A stretch of 64,000 bases of DNA, taken from Martinezella lusitana. Lineage in GTDB: Bacteria > Pseudomonadota > Alphaproteobacteria > Rhizobiales > Rhizobiaceae. Shown piece after piece: positions 60,174 to 64,000 of this stretch (its first letter is position 1; every line of letters begins with the position of its first letter). The notes beneath the pieces are model-generated. The model was given only the letters and a program-made list of their open reading frames with translations, was not told the origin of the DNA and did no database searches. Position numbers and translations under genes: made by a program. The stretch is taken from contig NZ_JACHBG010000006.1 in NCBI RefSeq assembly GCF_014207095.1, positions 62,001-126,000 on the forward strand, read 5' to 3'.

Positions 60174-61064
60174 TCAGGTCGTTGGAGGGGTGCTCGATCG
60201 CACATAGGCTTCGGCTTCACCGTGCAGCCATTCGCAGAAGAGAACGGATTTCCTGTTACGCCGGGCCCGCCGAAGAGCAACATATTCATGGCCGCTTTCG
60301 AGAAAGCCGTAGGGCGCGATGAGCCGACCGAAACGGATGTCGTCGCCGACATAGGGCCACGGGGCCACGCAGACGCCGAGCCCGGCGCTGGCAGCTTCGA
60401 GCATGAAATAGAAATGTTCATATTCGATGCGCGGTCCTGTCCGCACGAGCCTTTCCGAGCGGGCAAGCCAATCGCCCCAGGCACGCAGCCGCGTGCGCGT
60501 GTGGAGTTGCGGCAGGTTGTCGAATTCGGGCGTGGTTTCGGCAAGCAGTGACGGGGCAAGTACCGCCCCGGTCTGTTCCGGAAACAATGAAATGACGTCG
60601 GCGCCCTGCGGCCACGGGGCGACGCCGACTCTGATGGCGACATCGAAGCCATCCCGGCTGAAATCGACAGGTTTCGACGAAGCCGACAGGCGCACTTCTA
60701 TGTTGGGATACTGTGCTTGAAAGCGATAAAGGCGCGGAATGAGCCAGCGCATTGTGAATGTGCCGGGGCAGGAGACGTCGAGCTGCCCGTCTTCCGTGTC
60801 GGCGACCGCGCGGACCGACAGGTCGATCTGGTCAAAGGCGGTCGTGAGGCCCGAGAGCAGGGTCGCGCCACCCTCCGTAAGTCTCAATCGGTTCTTCGGC
60901 CCCTCGAACAATGGTATGCCGAGCACGTCCTCCAGATGTTGTATCTGCCGGCTGATCGCGCTGTGCGTGACGTTGAGCTCTTCCGCCGCAAGCGTCATGC
61001 GGCCGAGCCTGCCGGCGGCTTCGAAGGCACGCAAGGCATTGAGGGAGGGAATACGTCTGCTCAT
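60174..61064 (-). CDS. LysR-family regulator (GcvA-like)
   Basis: A 296-residue LTTR: HTH with LNALRAFEAAGRLGRMTLAA and ELNVTHSAISRQIQHLEDVL (about residues 8-47), then an inducer-binding domain with TFTMRWLIPRLYRFQAQYPN. ATG at 61064 chosen; another is two codons upstream. Divergent from the methyltransferase gene and convergent with the ModA-like gene. Target unknown; the adjacent methyltransferase-pdxH pair is the nearest candidate. Confidence 0.9.
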   Translation of the reverse strand: MSRRIPSLNALRAFEAAGRLGRMTLAAEELNVTHSAISRQIQHLEDVLGIPLFEGPKNRLRLTEGGATLLSGLTTAFDQIDLSVRAVADTEDGQLDVSCPGTFTMRWLIPRLYRFQAQYPNIEVRLSASSKPVDFSRDGFDVAIRVGVAPWPQGADVISLFPEQTGAVLAPSLLAETTPEFDNLPQLHTRTRLRAWGDWLARSERLVRTGPRIEYEHFYFMLEAASAGLGVCVAPWPYVGDDIRFGRLIAPYGFLESGHEYVALRRARRNRKSVLFCEWLHGEAEAYVRSSTPPTT

Positions 61065-61239
61065 GTACATTTTCCGAACATTGACTGTTCGATCATATCG
61101 ATTTTCTTTCTGCGAGATAGCGTGTTTCTTACCAACGAAACGCGAGCGCTGTGTGATCACAGAACAATGAGATGACGGTGCGATAAGCATTTTCATCTGC
61201 GCCGAAGCTTGGTCCGAAAAATGGTAATGGAGACATGAA

Positions 61240-62016
61240 ATGCACAATAGACATCAGGATGGCAGCGCTGGAGATGCCAATTACGGCGTCATCGGAGCAG
61301 GCTATAGCCGCTATCGCCAGCCGGATCCCCACATCGCTGAATTCATTCGACAGGCACTCGGCGATGCGGCCACGGTCTTGAACGTCGGGGCCGGAGCAGG
61401 CTCCTACGAGCCGGTCGATCGGGAGATCACCGCCGTTGAGCCATCGGCATCGATGCGTGCGCAAAGGCCGGCGCATCTTCCCCTTGCGATCGATGCCGCT
61501 GCGGAGAACCTTCCTTTCCCAGACCAAGCCTTCGACGCCGCGATGGCGACGTTCACAGTTCATCAGTGGTCGAACCTTGAGCGCGGGTTGAGCGAGATGC
61601 GCCGTGTCACGCGCGGACCTGTTCTCATTCTCAGCTGCGACCCGGAGTTGCTCGAGCGATCCTGGTTGCATGCCTATGCGCCAGAAATGATCGCCGTCGA
61701 GGCGCGCCGCTATCCATCTATGATGAGCATTGTTGCAGGTCTTGGCGGTAATGCTGAGGTCCGTCCGGTACCCATCCCACTGAATTGTGTCGATGGTTTC
61801 GGCGAGGCCTATTACGGCCGTCCGGAGCGTATACTCGATCCTGGCGCACGGCTTGCCAATTCTGCCTGGAGCTTCGTTGATCCGTCGATCGGTGAACGCT
61901 TTGCGGCCGAACTTGGTCGTGATCTCGCTGATGGAAGCTGGGATCGTCGATATGGCGTCCTTCGCACGCAGCCCTTCTTCCAAGGCTCGCTGCGGCTCAT
62001 TGTTGCAAGGCCATGA
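61240..62016 (+). CDS. Class I SAM-dependent methyltransferase
   Basis: A 258-residue methyltransferase: motif I is TVLNVGAGAGSYEPVDREIT with the acidic end in AVEPS (about residues 45-70), then LPFPDQAFDAAMATFTVHQW. It starts with ATG 61240 after GGAGAC and is followed 9 bp later by the PdxH-like gene. Substrate unknown. Confidence 0.85.
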   Translation: MHNRHQDGSAGDANYGVIGAGYSRYRQPDPHIAEFIRQALGDAATVLNVGAGAGSYEPVDREITAVEPSASMRAQRPAHLPLAIDAAAENLPFPDQAFDAAMATFTVHQWSNLERGLSEMRRVTRGPVLILSCDPELLERSWLHAYAPEMIAVEARRYPSMMSIVAGLGGNAEVRPVPIPLNCVDGFGEAYYGRPERILDPGARLANSAWSFVDPSIGERFAAELGRDLADGSWDRRYGVLRTQPFFQGSLRLIVARP

Positions 62017-62025
62017 GGTGAGGTG

Positions 62026-62670
62026 ATGAGAGATGAACTACGCCTGCTGAGATCTTTAACAGGGCCATTTCCTGCCTTCGATGCCGATCTGACGCCGAAT
62101 GAGCCGCGAGAACTGTTTTCGCATTGGCTTCGTGACGCGATCGAGGCCGGCGTGAAGGAGCCGCATGCCATGGTGCTCTCCACCGTCGACGAGAATGGTG
62201 GGCCGGATGCCCGTGTCGTCATTTTGAAGAATCTCGATCAGCGAGGCTGGCACTTTGCAACGACGGATAGCGGGCCGAAAGGGCGCCAGATCAACCTCAA
62301 TCCCGCCGTCGCTTTGACTTTCTATTGGCCGGCACTCGGGCGGCAGGTCCGTCTGCGAGGGATGGCGCTGCAAGCCGAAATTCACGAGCGTGACGCGGAT
62401 TTTCGTGCGCGCTCGCGAGGCGCGAAAGCGGTGGCGCTGCTTGCCAGGCAGAGCGAGGTGCTGGGCTCCACGCAAGAGCTGGAGGACGCACTGAACCGAC
62501 AGCATCACAGACTGCAGGAAGAGCCTGACCTTGTCGCGCCAAGCTGGGCGGTCTTCATCGTCATGCCGCATGAGGTGGAGTTCTGGCAGGGGGACAGCGA
62601 CCGCCGCCATCATCGTTTGCGATACAGCCGCAAAAAGCTTGGTTGGGTAAGAGAGCGACTTTGGCCGTAA
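62026..62670 (+). CDS. pdxH: Pyridoxamine 5-phosphate oxidase-like flavoprotein
   Basis: A 214-residue FMN protein with PdxH pattern: EPHAMVLSTVDENGGPDARV (about residues 45-64), FYWPALGRQVRLRG (about 99-112), and the C-terminal HHRLRYSRKKLGWVRERLWP. It would make PLP from PNP/PMP. GAGGTGAGG precedes the ATG at 62026. Being paired with a methyltransferase and LysR gene, it could be a second, specialised member of the family and not the housekeeping pdxH. Confidence 0.8.
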   Translation: MRDELRLLRSLTGPFPAFDADLTPNEPRELFSHWLRDAIEAGVKEPHAMVLSTVDENGGPDARVVILKNLDQRGWHFATTDSGPKGRQINLNPAVALTFYWPALGRQVRLRGMALQAEIHERDADFRARSRGAKAVALLARQSEVLGSTQELEDALNRQHHRLQEEPDLVAPSWAVFIVMPHEVEFWQGDSDRRHHRLRYSRKKLGWVRERLWP

Positions 62671-62697
62671 AGGCCGAGCTTGCCTGATGACAGAAGA

Positions 62698-62737
62698 CGC
62701 ACTAGCGTAATATCTAACGAAATATAACGCTAGTGCG
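62698..62737. promoter_or_regulatory. 40-bp palindrome with ModE-box-like core upstream of the DUF2325 gene
   Basis: CGCACTAGCG (62698-62707) and CGCTAGTGCG (62728-62737) are perfect arms; pairing continues inwards to give 16-bp arms with one mismatch. The core CGTAATATC-N6-AATATAACG (62706-62729) resembles the site at 56496-56519 and the ModE box. It ends 3 bp before the DUF2325 start codon, so it could act as operator or as a hairpin over the ribosome-binding region. Confidence 0.6.
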
Positions 62738-62740
62738 ACC

Positions 62741-63967
62741 ATGTCCGTTCTGTTCAATCATAAGCCGCCGCTTTCGTTTTCGCTTCCGAAGGTAGATCAG
62801 CTGCCGCTTGCGGAATCTGTGGTCGTCGTCAGAGCCCGGAGGCTGAAGACTTGGGAGTTGCCGTCGATGTTTCATTGCTCGATCGTCGGCACCTGCCTGA
62901 CCACTGCCGAGCTGCGGCAAGTCCTTGCCAAGGTCGGCGACATCGATGCGAAGATGGCGACTGATCATGCACTGCATAGTCGCGGCGTCAGGGCTGCCGG
63001 ACAGCATGACATTGCCAGCAAGCTCTTGAACAAGGCTCTTGAGCGTCGCCACGACCGGATCCTGAAGCAATTTTCGAAGCTTTCGACCGCGTCCGAGGTC
63101 AGGTCTCAATGGAATGTCGCAGTCGATGACGGAGACATATCGGGAGCCTACTGGGCTGTCATGAGCCACCCGGCGAGCGATCGCTCGCTGCGGCAGGAGG
63201 TCTTCGGCGAAGTGCACATGCTGTCGCATCTCGTCGGCAGCTCCAGCCGGCTCGATCTTGCACGGTTACGCAAGCTGCAGCTGGATGCCGAAGCCAAGGA
63301 CGACAAGATTGCGCGTCAGGAAGCCAGGCTTCAGGCGGCGGCCAATAATCAGGCGTGTCTAAAGAGACGCATCGATGAGCTGGAAGCAGATCTGTTGCGC
63401 AGGCAGACCGTCGCAGCCGAGCCGGCGCGTGCCGACAATGGCCAGGAAGCAAGATTGCAGCAAAGGTTGCAAGTCGCCGCCCAGCGTGCCGGCGGATATG
63501 ACGAACGTGTTGCCGCCCTGGAAGCGAGACTCGCAGAGGCCGAGCGGCGCGCTGCGGCGCTTGCCGAGGAAAACGGTATTCTGCAGCAAGAGCTGGATCT
63601 CCTGGAGACGGCGCTGACCGCATCGGAGGTAGCCGCACCCGCAGTCGGACATTCGAATGAGCTTCAGACGTTGCTTTACGTCGGCGGCCGCAAGAACCTT
63701 TTCGATCGATTGCGGAAACTCGCTGAGCACCAGAATATCGATCTTATGCTCCATGACGGCGGCGTTGAAGATAACCTCTCGCTATTGCCGGGCATGGTCA
63801 GCCGCGTCTCCTGGGCGATCTTCCCGGTCGATTGCATCAGCCATTCGGCGGCTGACATGGTCAAACGTCTGTGCCGCGAAAGCGAGAAGCCCTATCTGCC
63901 GCTGCGTTCCGCAAGTCTGGCCAGCTTTGCCGCAGCGATTGCGCAGCCGTTGGCGGCTGCCGAATGA
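62741..63967 (+). CDS. DUF2325 protein with coiled coil
   Basis: A 408-residue protein of unknown function. An N-terminal globular part (about residues 40-190, with WELPSMFHCSIVGTCLTTAE), a long coiled coil rich in Glu, Arg, Ala and Gln (about residues 190-305), and the C-terminal DUF2325 domain beginning LLYVGGRKNLFDRLRKLAEH (about residues 309-328). There is no signal or membrane span, so it is cytoplasmic. Control by the ModE-like palindrome just upstream would make it a molybdenum-responsive gene. Confidence 0.85.
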   Translation: MSVLFNHKPPLSFSLPKVDQLPLAESVVVVRARRLKTWELPSMFHCSIVGTCLTTAELRQVLAKVGDIDAKMATDHALHSRGVRAAGQHDIASKLLNKALERRHDRILKQFSKLSTASEVRSQWNVAVDDGDISGAYWAVMSHPASDRSLRQEVFGEVHMLSHLVGSSSRLDLARLRKLQLDAEAKDDKIARQEARLQAAANNQACLKRRIDELEADLLRRQTVAAEPARADNGQEARLQQRLQVAAQRAGGYDERVAALEARLAEAERRAAALAEENGILQQELDLLETALTASEVAAPAVGHSNELQTLLYVGGRKNLFDRLRKLAEHQNIDLMLHDGGVEDNLSLLPGMVSRVSWAIFPVDCISHSAADMVKRLCRESEKPYLPLRSASLASFAAAIAQPLAAAE

Positions 63968-64000
63968 CGGTCAATCACGTTTCGGTGTTTTCACCGGCAT

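Noticed and set aside
63651..63660. Another CATTCGAATG, the same core as the putative PhnF sites
   Set aside because: It is a single copy inside the DUF2325 coding sequence, without the second element 19-21 bp away, so it is best explained by chance.
1..64000. tRNA, rRNA, CRISPR array, insertion sequence, prophage or toxin-antitoxin pair
   Set aside because: None found by reading: no cloverleaf or spaced-repeat arrays, no transposase or integrase motifs, and the XRE gene at 29923 has no toxin-like partner.

Overview
The window looks like a stretch of a Rhizobium-type alphaproteobacterial replicon. It is GC-rich, packed with ABC importers and their local regulators, and carries a pha/mnh-style antiporter operon with fused A and B subunits plus intergenic palindromic repeats of a type I recall from Rhizobiaceae. 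I see no rRNA, tRNA, CRISPR array, phage or insertion sequence. The mix of catabolic islands would suit an accessory replicon (chromid or megaplasmid), but nothing here proves that.

Layout. (1) 1-6577: a C-P lyase (phosphonate) locus, phnG-phnH-phnI on the minus strand (phnI cut by the window edge) and the regulator phnF on the plus strand. Between phnG and phnF sits a sugar/glycerol-phosphate-type ABC importer (binding protein and two permeases, no ATPase) with a PfkB-type kinase. Three intergenic sites built from paired ATTCGRAT elements tie all these genes to one regulator, presumably PhnF. (2) 6674-14890: a methyltransferase, an acyltransferase, a TetR/DHA2 efflux pair, a divergent CDF transporter, and an AraC-P450-ferredoxin unit. 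(3) 14984-22998: a seven-gene minus-strand amide operon (AmiC-like sensor, AmiR-like ANTAR antiterminator, peptide-type importer, acetamidase/formamidase). Its leader carries a consensus-like promoter and an intrinsic terminator directly before the first gene. (4) 23165-30249: mostly single genes (2-oxoglutarate oxygenase, DhaK-DhaL kinase, P-loop kinase, Nudix, VOC, APH-type kinase, cytochrome b561, XRE regulator). (5) 30427-36394: the complete Mrp/Mnh/Pha cation/proton antiporter operon, A+B fused then C, D, E, F, G.

(6) 36419-50620: a large catabolic island. A MalT-like LuxR regulator diverges from a peptide-type importer, two HyuA-type hydantoinase/oxoprolinase proteins, two DUF917 proteins and an isoaspartyl peptidase/asparaginase. 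The likely job is uptake and ATP-dependent opening of a cyclic amide (hydantoin, thiohydantoin or oxoproline-like), followed by peptide or isoaspartyl cleavage. (7) 51292-56321: a LacI-controlled ribose-type ABC importer with two identical operator-like sites. (8) 56551-60152: a FecBCD-type importer followed by a ModA-like protein without a signal peptide. (9) 60174-63967: LysR regulator, methyltransferase, PdxH-like oxidase and a DUF2325 protein.

The most interesting signals are regulatory. The PhnF-type sites recruit a transporter and kinase into the phosphonate regulon. A terminator sits where an AmiR-type antiterminator would act. Two sites resembling the ModE (molybdenum) box lie 6.2 kb apart, in front of the FecBCD/ModA-like operon and in front of the DUF2325 gene, and suggest a small molybdenum- or tungsten-responsive regulon. 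Functions are inferred by reading protein motifs; no database search was run.
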